The notes beneath the pieces were generated by a model that ran no database searches, was not told the DNA's origin, and saw nothing but the letters and a program-made list of their open reading frames with translations. 64,000 nucleotides of DNA, from the NCBI RefSeq assembly GCF_009870755.1, contig NZ_WLZU01000002.1, forward strand, positions 56,723-120,722, in the 5' to 3' direction. The position numbers were made by a program, and so were the translations under genes. How positions within the stretch are numbered: position 1 is the first letter of the stretch; each line of letters opens with the position of its first letter. Shown here one piece after another: positions 30,401 to 39,569 of this stretch. Origin of the DNA: Streptococcus halichoeri. GTDB lineage: Bacteria; Bacillota; Bacilli; Lactobacillales; Streptococcaceae.

Positions 30401-31000
30401 ACCAAGCGCCCGAACAAGCGTCGTAAAGGGAATTTTCCGTGTCCGATCAATCCGAGTATAGGCAATATCCTTGGCATCGGTCTCAAGCTCCAACCAGGCG
30501 CCACGGTTAGGAATAACCGTTGACCCATAACCAATCTTGCCATTCTTATCAACCTTATCATTGAAATAGACACCAGGAGAACGAACAAGCTGAGAAACAA
30601 TGATTCGTTCGCCACCATTAATGATAAAGGTTCCCATTTCTGTCATAATTGGGAAGTCTCCAAAGAAGACTTCTTGGGTCTTAATCTCACCGGTTTCTTT
30701 GTTGACTAAACGAAACGTCACAAAAATCGGTGCTGAGTAGCTAGCATCATGGATACGAGCTTCTTCCAAAGTATACTTAGGTTCCTTAAATTCATAACCG
30801 ACAAACTCAAGTTCCATGGTATCTGTAAAGTTTGAAATAGGAAGCACATCTTCAAATACCTCTTTCAAACCAGCATCAAGGAAGTCTTTGAATGAGTCTG
30901 TTTGGATCTCAATCAAATTTGGTAAATCAAGAACTTCTTTAATTCTTGAAAAGCTACGACGTGTACGGTGTTTCCCGTATCGAACTTCATGTCCTGCCAA
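27434..31000 (-). CDS. rpoB: DNA-directed RNA polymerase subunit beta
   Basis: The 1188-residue beta subunit, with the rifampicin-region segment ([20 protein letters not shown], then [13 protein letters not shown]), the catalytic [12 protein letters not shown] segment and an acidic C-terminal tail. The start is TTG at 31000, with AAAGGAG 8 nt upstream. Transcription should begin near 31226 from a perfect-spacing promoter, leaving a leader of about 226 nt with a terminator-like hairpin. Confidence 0.99.
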   Translation of the reverse strand: MAGHEVRYGKHRTRRSFSRIKEVLDLPNLIEIQTDSFKDFLDAGLKEVFEDVLPISNFTDTMELEFVGYEFKEPKYTLEEARIHDASYSAPIFVTFRLVNKETGEIKTQEVFFGDFPIMTEMGTFIINGGERIIVSQLVRSPGVYFNDKVDKNGKIGYGSTVIPNRGAWLELETDAKDIAYTRIDRTRKIPFTTLVRALGFSGDDEIVDIFGDSELVRNTIEKDIHKNPSDSRTDEALKEIYERLRPGEPKTADSSRSLLIARFFDARRYDLAAVGRYKINKKLNLKTRLLNQVIAENLVDSETGEILVEAGTEMTREVIDSIAEHIDGDLNKFVYTPNDYAVVTEPVVLQKFKVVAPTDPDRVVTLVGNANPDDKVRALTPADILAEMSYFLNLAEGIGKVDDIDHLGNRRIRAVGELLANQFRIGLARMERNVRERMSVQDNDVLTPQQIINIRPVTASVKEFFGSSQLSQFMDQHNPLSELSHKRRLSALGPGGLTRDRAGYEVRDVHYTHYGRMCPIETPEGPNIGLINNLSSYGHLNKYGFIQTPYRKVDRSKGQVTNEIVWLTADEEDEYTVAQANSKLNEDGTFAEDIVMGRHQGNNQEFAASIVDFVDVSPKQVVAVATACIPFLENDDSNRALMGANMQRQAVPLIDPKAPFVGTGMEYQAAHDSGAAVIAQHDGKVVFSDAEKVEVRCEDSSLDVYHITKFRRSNSGTAYNQRTLVKVGDIVEKGDFIADGPSMESGEMALGQNPVVAYMTWEGYNFEDAVIMSERLVKEDVYTSVHLEEFESETRDTKLGPEEITREVPNVGEEALKDLDEMGIIRIGAEVKEGDILVGKVTPKGEKDLSAEERLLHAIFGDKSREVRDTSLRVPHGGDGIVRDVKIFTRANGDELQSGVNMLVRVYIAQKRKIKVGDKMAGRHGNKGVVSRIVPVEDMPYLPDGTPVDIMLNPLGVPSRMNIGQVMELHLGMAARNLGIHIATPVFDGATSEDLWETVQEAGMDADAKTVLYDGRTGEPFDNRVSVGVMYMIKLHHMVDDKLHARSVGPYSLVTQQPLGGKAQFGGQRFGEMEVWALEAYGASNVLQEILTYKSDDVNGRLKAYEAITKGKPIPKPGVPESFRVLVKELQSLGLDMRVLDEDDREVELRDLDEGEDDDVMHVDDLEKAREKQAQEVTEVAETAEEN

Positions 31001-31130
31001 GTTTTTAGCTCCTTTTTCTTTTTAACAGTTGCTGTTATGCAAAAGCGTCGCCATCATCATTTGCCGCATGTGTAAATTTTTAGAATCTTTAAATTTAGGT
31101 AACAATTCCCTATTTAAGGCAAAAATAAAC

Positions 31131-31178
31131 ACAAAAAGAGCAGCTAAATCTGACTGTTTCAGTATGATTTAACTGCTG
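31131..31178 (-). promoter_or_regulatory. Terminator-like hairpin within the rpoB leader
   Basis: On the minus strand AGCAGTTAAATC pairs with GATTTAGCTGCT (12 bp, one wobble), enclosing an inner ACTG-AAA-CAGT stem. It is followed by CTTTTTG. It lies between the rpoB promoter and the gene, so it could attenuate rpoBC transcription, or simply end pbp1b read-through. Confidence 0.6.
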
Positions 31179-31232
31179 TTCTTCCTAGTTGGACAATAGA
31201 TCAACTAGATTGGACGACAAATAGTTGATACT

Positions 31233-31261
31233 ATTATACCTTATTTACTTATATAAGTCAA
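31233..31261 (-). promoter_or_regulatory. rpoBC promoter
   Basis: On the minus strand TTGACT (31261-31256), exactly 17 nt, then TATAAT (31238-31233), starting 6 nt downstream of the pbp1b stop. The predicted start is near 31226. Confidence 0.8.
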
Positions 31262-31267
31262 GCACTA

Positions 31268-33562
31268 TCATCTCACACTAAAGCTTGACCAAGCTTTTTG
31301 ATAATCACTGTCGGTACCACCGATGGCAAATTTGTAAGTCATCGCTCCTGGGCCATTTTTGGCCCACAGACTGGTCGTTGTCGGCCCACCGATTGTAATC
31401 TTGCGGCCATTAACTGTGACCGGCCCCGGCCGTAGGCCCGTGCTTCTTAGGACATTAGCCTTAATCACACTCCTATCCAAGGCAAATCTCTGCGAAGCAC
31501 CAAAAGCATTTGGATCCGCCTGGTGGATCGCATTGACAAGATGCGCCATGAAGTTTGATTCATTGTTGTAGCCCGTCCATTGTTCCATTGAGGCATTATT
31601 ATCATGACCAGCCCAACCGCCCAGTGTCACCTTCGGCGTAGCTAGCATGAGCCAAACATCAGAATAGTTCTCTGTGGTTCCGGTCTTACCGATCCAATCC
31701 GCCTTAGCAAGGCCCGGATTGATCCCTGACAAGCGTCGTTTGAAGGTGGTTGTTGAGCCTGAGTCGATGGGGCCTCGTAAGAGCTGTTGCATAATCGTTG
31801 CTGTCGCAGCAGAGAAAATCCGCTGCTCCTTATCCTCATGCTGGTAAACCACCGTCCCGTCCGTCTTAGTAATACGGTCGACCACAAACTGCTTCTTGTA
31901 AACACCGTTATTAGCCAGCATCTGATAGGCATTGGTCTGCTGAGCGACGGAGACATCCACACCTGCTCCTAGAGGTAAACTTTCAATCGAATAATCGGGA
32001 ATGCGGTAGCCCATTTCACTCATATAGCCTTCCACATCAACGCCTTTGCTGCGCAAGAGCTTTTGCGTCCAGTAAGCAGGAATATTCCATGACGTATTTA
32101 GGGCCTCTTGCAAGGGCATCATGGCCGTTCCTTCACTGTCAACGTGCATGATCTTTTGCCCACTAGAGTAGGTCGTTGGGTAGTTGGACAATATGCTAGC
32201 GCTGCCCATTAAGCCTTGGTCAATAGCTGGGCCATAAGCAATAATCGGCTTGATACTAGAACCCGGTGAGCGTTCGGTATTAAAGGCATGATTGTTTTGG
32301 TTAGCACTGTAATTACGCCCTCCGATAAAGCCAAGTACAGCACCGGTCTTATTATCCATCAGGACATTACCCAGCTCTGGCGCACCGCTTGCGTCATTGA
32401 GTAAGCCGGCGTATTGGGTAACCGCTCTTTGCATAGCGGTATAAATCGGCTTATTAATGGTAGTCTTGACGGTATAGCCGCCTTGGCGCAGCTCTTGGTT
32501 GGCCCGTTCTTGATAAGCGACCTTGGTCTCATCGTTTTTTAGATCTTTTGCTGAGACATGGTCACGCCGCACCAGGTAATCATACATGGCTTTTTTAGCT
32601 TCCAAAAGTACGGTGTAGTAGAGATAATCATGCTCATTAAGCGTCTGCGCTTCTGATTTTCTAAAATCCTTTTCAATCGGATAGTCTTTGTAAGCTTGAT
32701 AGTCTTTTTTGCTTAGTTTACCGGTCCGGTACATGTTATAGAGCACATTTTTTTGCCGCTTTAAGCCAAAGGCCATGTCCTCTTTGGATTTTAACTGACC
32801 CGTCGCCAGATAGGGCGAATAGGTGATTGGGCTTTGGGGCAAACCGGCCAAGAAAGCAGCCTGGGGCACGGTTAAGTCTTTAGCAGAAACATTAAAAATC
32901 CCTCTGGCAGCTTCTTCAATGCCGGCAATATTTTGTCCCTTATTATTGCGCCCAAAAGGCGACACATTTAAGTAGATGGATAAAATAGCATCCTTAGAAA
33001 TATAGCGCTCTAAGGCCAAGGCATAGATAATTTCTTTTGATTTTCGTTTGAAGGTGGGGGCATCTCCCAATACTTGTTGCTTGACGAGCTGTTGAGTCAC
33101 GGTAGAGCCGCCACTTGATTCACCCAAGCCCAGCAAAGAACCCAAGGTTGCCCGAAAAACGGCCTTAGGAACAACACCCTGATGCTCAGCAAAGTGCTCA
33201 TCTTCGGTTGACACAATAGCATTTTTGACATTAGCTGAAATGGCCTCACTAGCCACAGGCGTTCGCAAAAGGTCGGTATCAATGGTTGCGATTTGACTGT
33301 TATCAGAATAGGTCATGTTTGAGATTTGGGAAATGGTTTGCACCTGTTTCACAAGCGTTTCTTTAGCAGGGACCTTAACACCATCAACTTGGCTTGCCAA
33401 ATAACCCAAGGCTAAGCCCAGTCCAAGCATGCCAAATAAAAAGAGGATGACATATAAAAAATTAGATAAGACTTTGACAATTCGTAACCCTACCGCCCCA
33501 AAATCACCATAATTCAGCGCGGGGTTTTTCTTTGATTTCACATTCTTTTTTTGTTGCAACAT
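31268..33562 (-). CDS. pbp1b: Penicillin-binding protein 1B (bifunctional transglycosylase/transpeptidase)
   Basis: A class A PBP of 764 residues that polymerises and crosslinks peptidoglycan at the membrane. A cytoplasmic tail and one membrane helix (about 35-56) are followed by a GT51 glycosyltransferase with the catalytic EDEHF and the [12 protein letters not shown] motif. The transpeptidase has [10 protein letters not shown] (active Ser), SWN and KTGTTE. It starts at ATG 33562 with GAGG upstream and is divergent from tyrS. The neighbouring tyrS, rpoB and orientation match S. pyogenes as recalled. Confidence 0.95.
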   Translation of the reverse strand: MLQQKKNVKSKKNPALNYGDFGAVGLRIVKVLSNFLYVILFLFGMLGLGLALGYLASQVDGVKVPAKETLVKQVQTISQISNMTYSDNSQIATIDTDLLRTPVASEAISANVKNAIVSTEDEHFAEHQGVVPKAVFRATLGSLLGLGESSGGSTVTQQLVKQQVLGDAPTFKRKSKEIIYALALERYISKDAILSIYLNVSPFGRNNKGQNIAGIEEAARGIFNVSAKDLTVPQAAFLAGLPQSPITYSPYLATGQLKSKEDMAFGLKRQKNVLYNMYRTGKLSKKDYQAYKDYPIEKDFRKSEAQTLNEHDYLYYTVLLEAKKAMYDYLVRRDHVSAKDLKNDETKVAYQERANQELRQGGYTVKTTINKPIYTAMQRAVTQYAGLLNDASGAPELGNVLMDNKTGAVLGFIGGRNYSANQNNHAFNTERSPGSSIKPIIAYGPAIDQGLMGSASILSNYPTTYSSGQKIMHVDSEGTAMMPLQEALNTSWNIPAYWTQKLLRSKGVDVEGYMSEMGYRIPDYSIESLPLGAGVDVSVAQQTNAYQMLANNGVYKKQFVVDRITKTDGTVVYQHEDKEQRIFSAATATIMQQLLRGPIDSGSTTTFKRRLSGINPGLAKADWIGKTGTTENYSDVWLMLATPKVTLGGWAGHDNNASMEQWTGYNNESNFMAHLVNAIHQADPNAFGASQRFALDRSVIKANVLRSTGLRPGPVTVNGRKITIGGPTTTSLWAKNGPGAMTYKFAIGGTDSDYQKAWSSFSVR

Positions 33563-33579
33563 ACACTACCTCAACATCC

Positions 33580-33588
33580 ATTATACCA
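33580..33588 (-). promoter_or_regulatory. pbp1b promoter (extended -10)
   Basis: The minus strand reads TGGTATAAT, about 18 nt upstream of the pbp1b ATG, so the leader is only about 11 nt long. Confidence 0.6.
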
Positions 33589-33602
33589 AACTTTAGGCAA
33601 GC

Positions 33603-33632
33603 TTGCATAGCGCGTGCGCTTTTTGCTATAAT
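33603..33632 (+). promoter_or_regulatory. tyrS promoter
   Basis: TTGCAT (33603-33608), 18 nt spacer, TATAAT (33627-33632) with TG one base upstream (TGCTATAAT). The transcript has no room for a T-box leader. Confidence 0.7.
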
Positions 33633-33663
33633 GATTAGAAACTATAGAAATTGGAGAAAGCCT

Positions 33664-34920
33664 ATGAATATTTTTGAAGAACTCAAAGCGCGGGGCTTAG
33701 TCTTTCAAACAACAGACGAAGACGCCCTGGTCAAAGCATTAACAGAAGGGCAAGTATCCTATTATACTGGTTATGATCCAACAGCCGACAGCCTGCATCT
33801 CGGGCACTTGGTGGCTATCTTGACATCGCGACGCCTGCAACTAGCTGGGCACAAGCCTTACGCCTTGGTTGGTGGGGCAACCGGCCTGATCGGTGACCCC
33901 TCTTTTAAAGACGCAGAGCGCAGCCTGCAAACCAAGGAAACCGTGCTTGAGTGGTCCGACAAAATCAAAGGGCAGCTGGGGCAATTTTTAGATTTTGAGC
34001 ACGGGCAAAATAAGGCCGAGCTGGTTAATAACTACGACTGGTTCTCTCAGCTTAGCTTTATTGATTTCCTACGTGATGTCGGAAAATATTTTACTGTTAA
34101 CTACATGATGAGCAAGGACTCCGTCAAAAAAAGGATTGAAACCGGTATTTCCTACACTGAGTTTGCCTACCAAATCATGCAAGGCTATGACTTTTACGAA
34201 TTGAACACTAAGTACAATGTCACCTTACAAATCGGCGGTTCCGACCAGTGGGGCAATATGACCGCTGGGACTGAGCTTTTGCGCCGCAAGGCCGACAAGG
34301 TCGGGCATGTCATGACCGTGCCGCTCATCACCGATGCCACTGGCAAGAAATTTGGCAAATCCGAAGGCAATGCTGTCTGGCTCGATGCCAGCAAAACCTC
34401 GCCTTATGAGATGTACCAATTTTGGTTAAACGTCATGGATGATGATGCCATCCGTTTCTTAAAGATCTTTACCTTCTTATCGCTTGATGAGATTGCTGAG
34501 ATTGACCGGCAATTCCAGGCAGCGCGGCACGAGCGCTTAGCACAAAAAACCTTAGCGCGTGAGGTCGTCACACTCGTGCATGGTGAAGCAGCCTACAAAC
34601 AAGCCCTTAAGATTACTGAGCAGCTCTTTGCCGGCCAGATCAAAGAGCTATCGGCCAAGGAACTCAAGCAAGGCTTGAGCAATGTGCCAAACTACCAGGT
34701 CCAAGACCAAGACAGCCGAAATCTTGTTGATTTACTAGTCGCAGCTAAGATCTCATCGTCTAAGCGCCAAGCACGGGAGGATATAACCACCGGCGCCATC
34801 TACCTCAATGGCGAGCGCATCCAAGACTTAGCCTACCAGCTGACAGATGCTGATAAGATCGATGATCAGCTCACCGTCATCCGGCGGGGTAAGAAAAAAT
34901 ACGCAGTGCTGACCTACTAG
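33664..34920 (+). CDS. tyrS: Tyrosyl-tRNA synthetase
   Basis: Charges tRNA-Tyr. The 418-residue class I synthetase has [16 protein letters not shown] (HIGH-type motif HLGH), the KMSKS-type KFGKSEGN, and a C-terminal S4 RNA-binding domain (about 350-418). The ATG at 33664 has GGAGAAAG upstream; a longer in-frame extension to 33532 would run over the divergent pbp1b promoter and is not believable. Monocistronic, closed by the hairpin at 34940-34978. Confidence 0.98.
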   Translation: MNIFEELKARGLVFQTTDEDALVKALTEGQVSYYTGYDPTADSLHLGHLVAILTSRRLQLAGHKPYALVGGATGLIGDPSFKDAERSLQTKETVLEWSDKIKGQLGQFLDFEHGQNKAELVNNYDWFSQLSFIDFLRDVGKYFTVNYMMSKDSVKKRIETGISYTEFAYQIMQGYDFYELNTKYNVTLQIGGSDQWGNMTAGTELLRRKADKVGHVMTVPLITDATGKKFGKSEGNAVWLDASKTSPYEMYQFWLNVMDDDAIRFLKIFTFLSLDEIAEIDRQFQAARHERLAQKTLAREVVTLVHGEAAYKQALKITEQLFAGQIKELSAKELKQGLSNVPNYQVQDQDSRNLVDLLVAAKISSSKRQAREDITTGAIYLNGERIQDLAYQLTDADKIDDQLTVIRRGKKKYAVLTY

Positions 34921-34939
34921 AGGCCACTCGTGCTAAGCC

Positions 34940-34978
34940 AAAATCATAACCACTCGTCTAACGGGTGGTTATGATTTT
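34940..34978 (+). terminator. tyrS terminator
   Basis: AAAATCATAACCAC (34940-34953) pairs perfectly over 14 bp with GTGGTTATGATTTT (34965-34978). Confidence 0.85.
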
Positions 34979-34980
34979 AC

Positions 34981-35375
34981 TTTGATACGTTTATTGTTGT
35001 CATAATCAATGTCATTTGTAATAGCTTGTTCTAAATCCCCTAAAGATTTATAGTCCCTCTCATAACCATAGAACATTTCTGATTTCAATATGCCAAAGAA
35101 GGATTCCATCATTCCATTGTCAGGACTGTTTCCCTTACGTGACATAGATGGACGAATACCTTGAGAGTTTAGAAAGCGATGCTAGTAATTGTGTTGATAC
35201 TGCCAGCCTCTGATCGCTATGTAATAGAGTTCCATCATAATGTTCTTCTGGAAATGTCTTTTCAAGCATACTTTTAACTTGTTTCAAATCAGGAGAACGT
35301 GAAATAGTATAGTTTATAATCTCGCTATTATAACCATCAAGAACAGGTGACAAACTTAAAATACAACAATAGGGA
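34981..35375 (-). mobile_element. Truncated IS3-family (IS150-like) transposase remnant
   Basis: The minus strand encodes the C-terminal third of an IS3-family OrfB integrase. Seen in order are SPVLDGYNSEIINYTISRS, EEHYDGTLLHSDQ (second Asp of the DDE triad), then in another frame the RPSMSRKGNSPDNGMMESFF segment with the catalytic Glu and FGILKSEMFYGYERDYKSL. An extra AG after the HSDQ codons and another indel near 35370 break the frame. Both ends are missing: it stops within the NNKRIK motif at 34981, right after the tyrS terminator. The DNA is AT-rich against its surroundings. Confidence 0.85.
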
Positions 35376-35388
35376 GTTAACTGAATGA

Positions 35389-35628
35389 GAATATGAACAA
35401 CCAGCCCATAAACATATCCAGCGAGAAAATAGCCATCACAATATTGTTGTTAGACAAGAAAGTCTTGATGGTGTTTATCAAAAAGAATTTGGTCAAGCTC
35501 TTGAGGAATATAATGCTAAGCAAAAAAGAGCGGATCGAAAAATTAAAGATTATAAGAGTCATGTTTATCACAGTAAGACTCTTGATTTACAAAGGGAGTT
35601 CATTGAAAAGGCAACACTAACGACCTAG
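35389..35628 (+). pseudogene. Fragment resembling a plasmid mobilization/recombination (Mob-type) protein
   Basis: One frame reads HNIVVRQESLDGVYQKEFGQ, then ALEEYNAKQKRADRKIKDYK and SHVYHSKTLDLQREFIEK, ending at a stop near 35628. It has no start codon and an upstream stop at 35386. The EYNAKQKRxDRKI pattern recalls the N-terminal part of mobilization proteins in Gram-positive mobile elements; this is from memory and uncertain. It sits between the IS remnant and the toxin-antitoxin pair and is probably debris of the same mobile element. Confidence 0.4.
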
Positions 35629-35708
35629 GTTACTTGCTGACAAGAGGAAATTGGAATAAAGTAAGCAGATATAATATAATGATAAAAATAATGAAAGGAG
35701 ACATTATT

Positions 35709-35996
35709 ATGGTTGCTTTAAATCCAATAAAAATGGTTAACTTCCCTGCAGATAGAACTTTAGCGGATCAAGCGAAAGAAATTTTAGAAAAACAAAATAA
35801 AACTCAAACAGAAGTCTTTAATCTGTTTTTGAAGAATATTGTTATCACTGGAAAAATTGGATTATTAACAGAGGAGGAACTGGAGAAAGAGCAATTATTT
35901 AAAGAATTGCAATCAGAAGTAAGAGCGAGTATATCCGAAATGGAAGCAGGAAACTATTATACAGAAAATCAATTGAGAGAATATCTTGGAATCTAA
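35709..35996 (+). CDS. RelB/DinJ-family antitoxin
   Basis: A 95-residue protein with a ribbon-helix-helix DNA-binding N-terminus (NPIKMVNFPADRTLADQAKE, then LEKQNKTQTEVFNLFLKNI) and an acidic C-terminal tail that should wrap the toxin. GAAAGGAG lies 8 nt before the ATG at 35709; the frame is open further upstream but without a ribosome site. It overlaps the toxin gene by 11 nt, and antitoxin-first order is typical, with the complex repressing its own promoter. AT-rich, and flanked by mobile-element debris. Confidence 0.85.
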   Translation: MVALNPIKMVNFPADRTLADQAKEILEKQNKTQTEVFNLFLKNIVITGKIGLLTEEELEKEQLFKELQSEVRASISEMEAGNYYTENQLREYLGI

Positions 35997-36324
35997 AATT
36001 TACGATATAAGATATTCTCCCATAGTTGCTCGTACATTGATGGAAATAAAAAATGATATTTTAGAAATGTCAAAATCAGAAAGTATAGCAAATAAGAATA
36101 CCGATAAAACAGTTAAAGGGATAGAGGTTTTGAAACTTTTTCCTGAAGCAGGTTTCAATGCTGATGAAAAATTTGGAAAGAAAATAGATCCTCACAAAAC
36201 TATTCGGGGCATCACTCTAAAAAAGGATTATATAGCACTATATGATATTGATGATGAAAATCCCATTGTTAATGTGCGCTATTTGTTGGCAACAAAGAGT
36301 GATTATATGAAATTATTTAAATAA
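35986..36324 (+). CDS. RelE/ParE-family toxin
   Basis: A 112-residue protein with the RelE/ParE-type order: YDIRYSPIVARTLMEIKNDI at the N-terminus, a helical hairpin, then KTIRGITLKKDYIALYDIDD and VNVRYLLATKSDYMKLF. It begins with TTG at 35986 inside the antitoxin gene, so translation is coupled and low. RelE toxins cut mRNA on ribosomes while ParE toxins poison gyrase; the sequence alone does not tell which applies here. Frame intact, so the pair may be active. Confidence 0.85.
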   Translation: MESKIYDIRYSPIVARTLMEIKNDILEMSKSESIANKNTDKTVKGIEVLKLFPEAGFNADEKFGKKIDPHKTIRGITLKKDYIALYDIDDENPIVNVRYLLATKSDYMKLFK

Positions 36325-36561
36325 AAGTTCTACACTAGATTTTAGGGTAAAAAATAGGTCGCCCTTTCTAACAGGCGGCTAAGTGTCTAAAATGTGTACG
36401 CTTGGTCTTGACTGACCTTCTACTCGCTTTACAATTGGCTTGAACACCTTTATTGTATCGCGTTTGGAAAAAATTTTTTGTATAACATCCGATGCGCACC
36501 TGCATAGCGGGTGCTTTATTGTTTCGCACCTACGGAGCGAAACGGACTAAAGTCACTAACC

Positions 36562-36595
36562 AAAAGCCCTCGTGCGATCGCACGAAGGCTTTTTA
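36562..36595. terminator. Long hairpin downstream of the toxin gene and of the secreted-protein gene
   Basis: AAAAGCCCTCGTGCGA (36562-36577) pairs with TCGCACGAAGGCTTTT (36578-36593), 15 of 16 positions, centred on GCGATCGC. It lies between convergent genes. Two smaller stems (GCACC/GGTGC near 36493 and TTTCGC/GCGAAA near 36523) lie just before it. Confidence 0.75.
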
Positions 36596-36629
36596 GCTTT
36601 ACTGGCTGCGTGACAAAGAGCAAGACCTA

Positions 36630-37268
36630 TTAGAACAATCCCTTGAAGTTCCACCACTGGTCACGAATGCTGTCACCCAGACGTTGGTACCAGGTTTTGG
36701 AGTTGTCGTAATTGATATATTCGAGGTACATATCTTCCATTTTCTCATCTTCAGCCCTTTGCTTGGCTTCAGTTATAGTTTCTGAATCCCAAAGGTAGAC
36801 ACTGCCCGCATAAAAGCCACCACCTTGAAAGGTGATTGCAAGTGTATCTCCTTTTTTCGTAGGAGATCCTAATGTAATAGTTACTGGTATTGATGCTGGT
36901 CCCTGATTATCATTATAGATAGAACTTAATCCTAGGTTTTCACCTTGGTTGCCAGATACATTTACTTTGGGACTCGTATTTGGTTGTCCCTTCACTCCAT
37001 ACTCTGAAGTTGGTGCTGACGTTTCTTGATAGTCCGTAAGCGGTTTATTATTTACTTTTGTTGGTCTACCCCCAAACCACATAGACCACCCCTTGGGTAG
37101 CGCAACTGTTATATTATTGTCATTATCAATACTAACATGGATAGGTTGATTGTTATCATCGTAAACTTTTTGTTGATCTGGAGCTAAGCCCCATTTTCGT
37201 CCTTCCGCGTTTACCGCCACCGCGCAGAAGGCTAAGCACATGGCCACCACCATAAGCAGCTTTTTCAT
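36630..37268 (-). CDS. Secreted protein of unknown function
   Basis: A 212-residue protein with a clear signal peptide (MKKLLMVVAMCLAFCAVAVNA, cleavage likely before EGRKWG). The mature part has no Cys, is rich in Asn, Gly, Trp and Tyr, and ends in an aromatic segment (DSIRDQWWNFKGLF). I recognise no domain. The ATG at 37268 has AAGGAGAG upstream. There is no sorting signal, so it should be released. It stands alone between the toxin-antitoxin pair and an MFS gene, in a region that looks accessory. The 5' end is GC-richer than the middle. A secreted effector or a toxin-like protein are both possible; neither is shown. Confidence 0.75.
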   Translation of the reverse strand: MKKLLMVVAMCLAFCAVAVNAEGRKWGLAPDQQKVYDDNNQPIHVSIDNDNNITVALPKGWSMWFGGRPTKVNNKPLTDYQETSAPTSEYGVKGQPNTSPKVNVSGNQGENLGLSSIYNDNQGPASIPVTITLGSPTKKGDTLAITFQGGGFYAGSVYLWDSETITEAKQRAEDEKMEDMYLEYINYDNSKTWYQRLGDSIRDQWWNFKGLF

Positions 37269-37646
37269 CTTTCTCTCCTTAAGCTTTAGTTTTACGTGTT
37301 TGCTAAAAAGCAACAGTACCCATCCTAACAGGTCTTACTCTGTTCGCCTAAGTCTTTTTTTGTGGTTTTTGACAATATCTGAGCCGGTTGTTTTCGCCGT
37401 TAGGAAAGGGCTTACTTGACTGGACTTTCCTGGCTGCTTAGGCTGCATAGGGGCGACCTTGTCGTCACAGCAGAAGCGGCGCAAACTCCGCCTGCCTTTC
37501 ACGACTCACTGCAGGGCTCTGCAATTTTTTAAAGCGAATAAAAATGGCTAAAAGGGCTACGATCACACAGACCGCAAGCCCTTTCTAGTCGTTTGTTAAG
37601 TTTGACACCGCAGGGAACAAAAACCATTATCTGGCCATTTGCTAGG
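37269..37646. other. Intergenic region with hairpins
   Basis: No gene seen. AAAGGGCT (37551-37558) pairs with AGCCCTTT (37577-37584), a likely terminator for the MFS gene; a small CTGC-GGCT-style stem with six T follows the plus strand near 37509-37530. Confidence 0.5.
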
Positions 37647-38930
37647 CTAGCGATGCTTCGGGTTCTTTTTGGCATTTGAAAAAACCGGCAAGCCAAAAAT
37701 ATAGCGGTAACGCTGGCCTGCTAGCAGCATGAGGCCAGCTGAAGCAAAGCCACACAAGGCCACAAAGAGCATAATGTCAGCGGCGCGATTGTGGGCCACA
37801 AGCTTAGCAGCAAGGACCGGGACAATGTAAGCTCCTAGAGACATGATCAGATAGTAGAAACTGGTATTGCGGCCCTTATGTTTATCAAAAAACTGATTGA
37901 GGACGGCATTGCCCATCTGAAGTAAGCCACCCGCCGCAAAAAAACCAATCACAATGCCCGCAAGAATCAAGGTTTGAGCAGTCGGTACAAAATACACGAG
38001 GAGACCAGCAAGCCCGGCAAAAATCGGGCTAATCATCAAAAGCGCAATGTCGCGAATGCCACGAGCCATCAAGATGGCAAAGACAAGGGTTGCTACCAAG
38101 CCACCCAACTGGTAATAAGAGGTGACCGCAGAAGCACCCGTCTCAGACATGTGGATGACATTTTGGGCATAGAGTTTTGAAGCCTGCTGGAACAAATAAA
38201 ACGTTGAATAAATCATTAAGGCAAAGGCAGAAAGAATCCCCCCATCAATGGCAAAGTTGGGCGTATGCTTTCTAGGCATAGCTGCCTCTGTTACTGCTGT
38301 GCTTTGTTTTTCTTCTAATAGTTTTATCGCCTGACGCGGGGAGACCCGTTTTTCCTTGCGCAGATCATTGTCAGGAAAACGGGAGAAGACCACCCCAAGC
38401 AGTACTAGGGCACTGAGCACAAAAGGCACAAAAATGCTGAGTTCTGGCGCCAAATGATGGCTCATCACATAGGCCACAAATAAGGGATAAAGCATCGAAG
38501 CGATGGAGATGAAGGTCTTGCTCATAATGGATGCCGTTGCTTTATTGTTCGGATACATTTCAAATAGCGCAGGGTTAACGGCCCCATCATAAAAGGACGT
38601 CATCGCACCACCAATAAAGGCCAAGCCATTTGCAAGCCAGATATTGCTTGCGACCAAAAGCATGCCAAACATGATAACATAGCCCAGCAAACCAAGCACA
38701 ATCACGGGCTTGCGGCCAATCTTATCTGAGAGGGAACCAGAGAAGGTCAAAAAAGCGATTTTGCCAAGTCCGGTCCAAGCGATCACACCAAAAACAGCTG
38801 CCGCTTCAACACCCCACTTCTGCGCAAAGAAAGCAGCGTTTTGCGAAATGAGGATGGCTTGGATACCATGACAAAAATAAGTCAACCATAACAAGATGGC
38901 CGTTAGATTATAACGATTATTCTGAAACAT
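37647..38930 (-). CDS. Major facilitator superfamily transporter
   Basis: A 427-residue, 12-helix membrane protein. The MFS loop 2-3 motif is present as GSLSDKIGRKPVI, and the middle carries the long cytoplasmic loop (about 185-225) dividing the two six-helix halves. The substrate cannot be told. AGGAG precedes the ATG at 38930. A perfect 13-bp palindrome AGTCAGACTGACT at 38971-38983 may be the operator of a regulator. It appears monocistronic. Confidence 0.85.
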   Translation of the reverse strand: MFQNNRYNLTAILLWLTYFCHGIQAILISQNAAFFAQKWGVEAAAVFGVIAWTGLGKIAFLTFSGSLSDKIGRKPVIVLGLLGYVIMFGMLLVASNIWLANGLAFIGGAMTSFYDGAVNPALFEMYPNNKATASIMSKTFISIASMLYPLFVAYVMSHHLAPELSIFVPFVLSALVLLGVVFSRFPDNDLRKEKRVSPRQAIKLLEEKQSTAVTEAAMPRKHTPNFAIDGGILSAFALMIYSTFYLFQQASKLYAQNVIHMSETGASAVTSYYQLGGLVATLVFAILMARGIRDIALLMISPIFAGLAGLLVYFVPTAQTLILAGIVIGFFAAGGLLQMGNAVLNQFFDKHKGRNTSFYYLIMSLGAYIVPVLAAKLVAHNRAADIMLFVALCGFASAGLMLLAGQRYRYIFGLPVFSNAKKNPKHR

Positions 38931-38970
38931 CTTTTTTTAAAACTCCTATTTAATTTTTGAACTCTTCATT

Positions 38971-38983
38971 AGTCAGACTGACT
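38971..38983. promoter_or_regulatory. Palindrome upstream of the MFS gene
   Basis: AGTCAG-A-CTGACT is a perfect inverted repeat 41 nt upstream of the MFS start; an operator role is inferred from position only. Confidence 0.35.
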
Positions 38984-39061
38984 CCTACTTTAACATGGTT
39001 AACACCTTTAGAAAAAGCTAGGGAGCAGCCATCGACTAAAAGCACGAAGGCGTAAGGCAGA

Positions 39062-39223
39062 TCAATCTGGTCCAGGCATTTGCCCAGCGCAGCTCCTAAG
39101 GCTAGCTTCCCTAGTAAAGCAAGATGTGTTACAAAAGCAAAAAAGGGGGCCTACTCCTACTAGCAGCATTTTTTGCTGCGGCTGAGCTCTTGACAAATGT
39201 ATATCTTCTTTTGATCTGATCAT
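39062..39223 (-). CDS. Possible small Cys-containing peptide gene
   Basis: A 53-residue open frame beginning MIRSKEDIHLSRAQPQQK and containing FCFCNTSC. AGGCAGG lies 5 nt before its ATG, and a TATAAT (minus strand, 39245-39240) sits at the right distance for a short leader. There is no recognised relative. The same stretch has a GCAGCA...TGCTGC stem and CCCCCTTTTTT, so a short non-coding transcript is an alternative. The rest of 38984-39569 holds no recognised gene. Confidence 0.25.
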   Translation of the reverse strand: MIRSKEDIHLSRAQPQQKMLLVGVGPLFCFCNTSCFTREASLRSCAGQMPGPD

Positions 39224-39569
39224 TTTTACCTGCCTTTTTATTATAGCGCATTTTTTGTGGTCAGTGACAGGCTTGTTAGTGATTTAACAAAAAATCCGTG
39301 AACTACTTCTTGAGGCGAGAGCAAACACCTTATGGGGTTTAGCCAGCCGTCCAGCGGCTAAAGTAGGCGACAAAACAGCAAACAACCCGACTCTTACTGG
39401 GCAAGAATCAGGTTATTATACTGTTGAAAAAACGTGAGAAGGGTGAGGTTAGAAAGCCTCATCCACAAGTGAGCGATTGCGCATTTAGTCGACGGGTGAG
39501 AGGGATTAGATAGATAAGTGCTTAGCCTTAGTGCTTATCTCCCTACTCAGTCAAGACTGACACAATGGC

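Noticed and set aside
35393..35620. 75-codon frame beginning at 35393
   Set aside because: An alternative frame of the same DNA gives the Mob-like sequence; this frame has a composition typical of a shadow.
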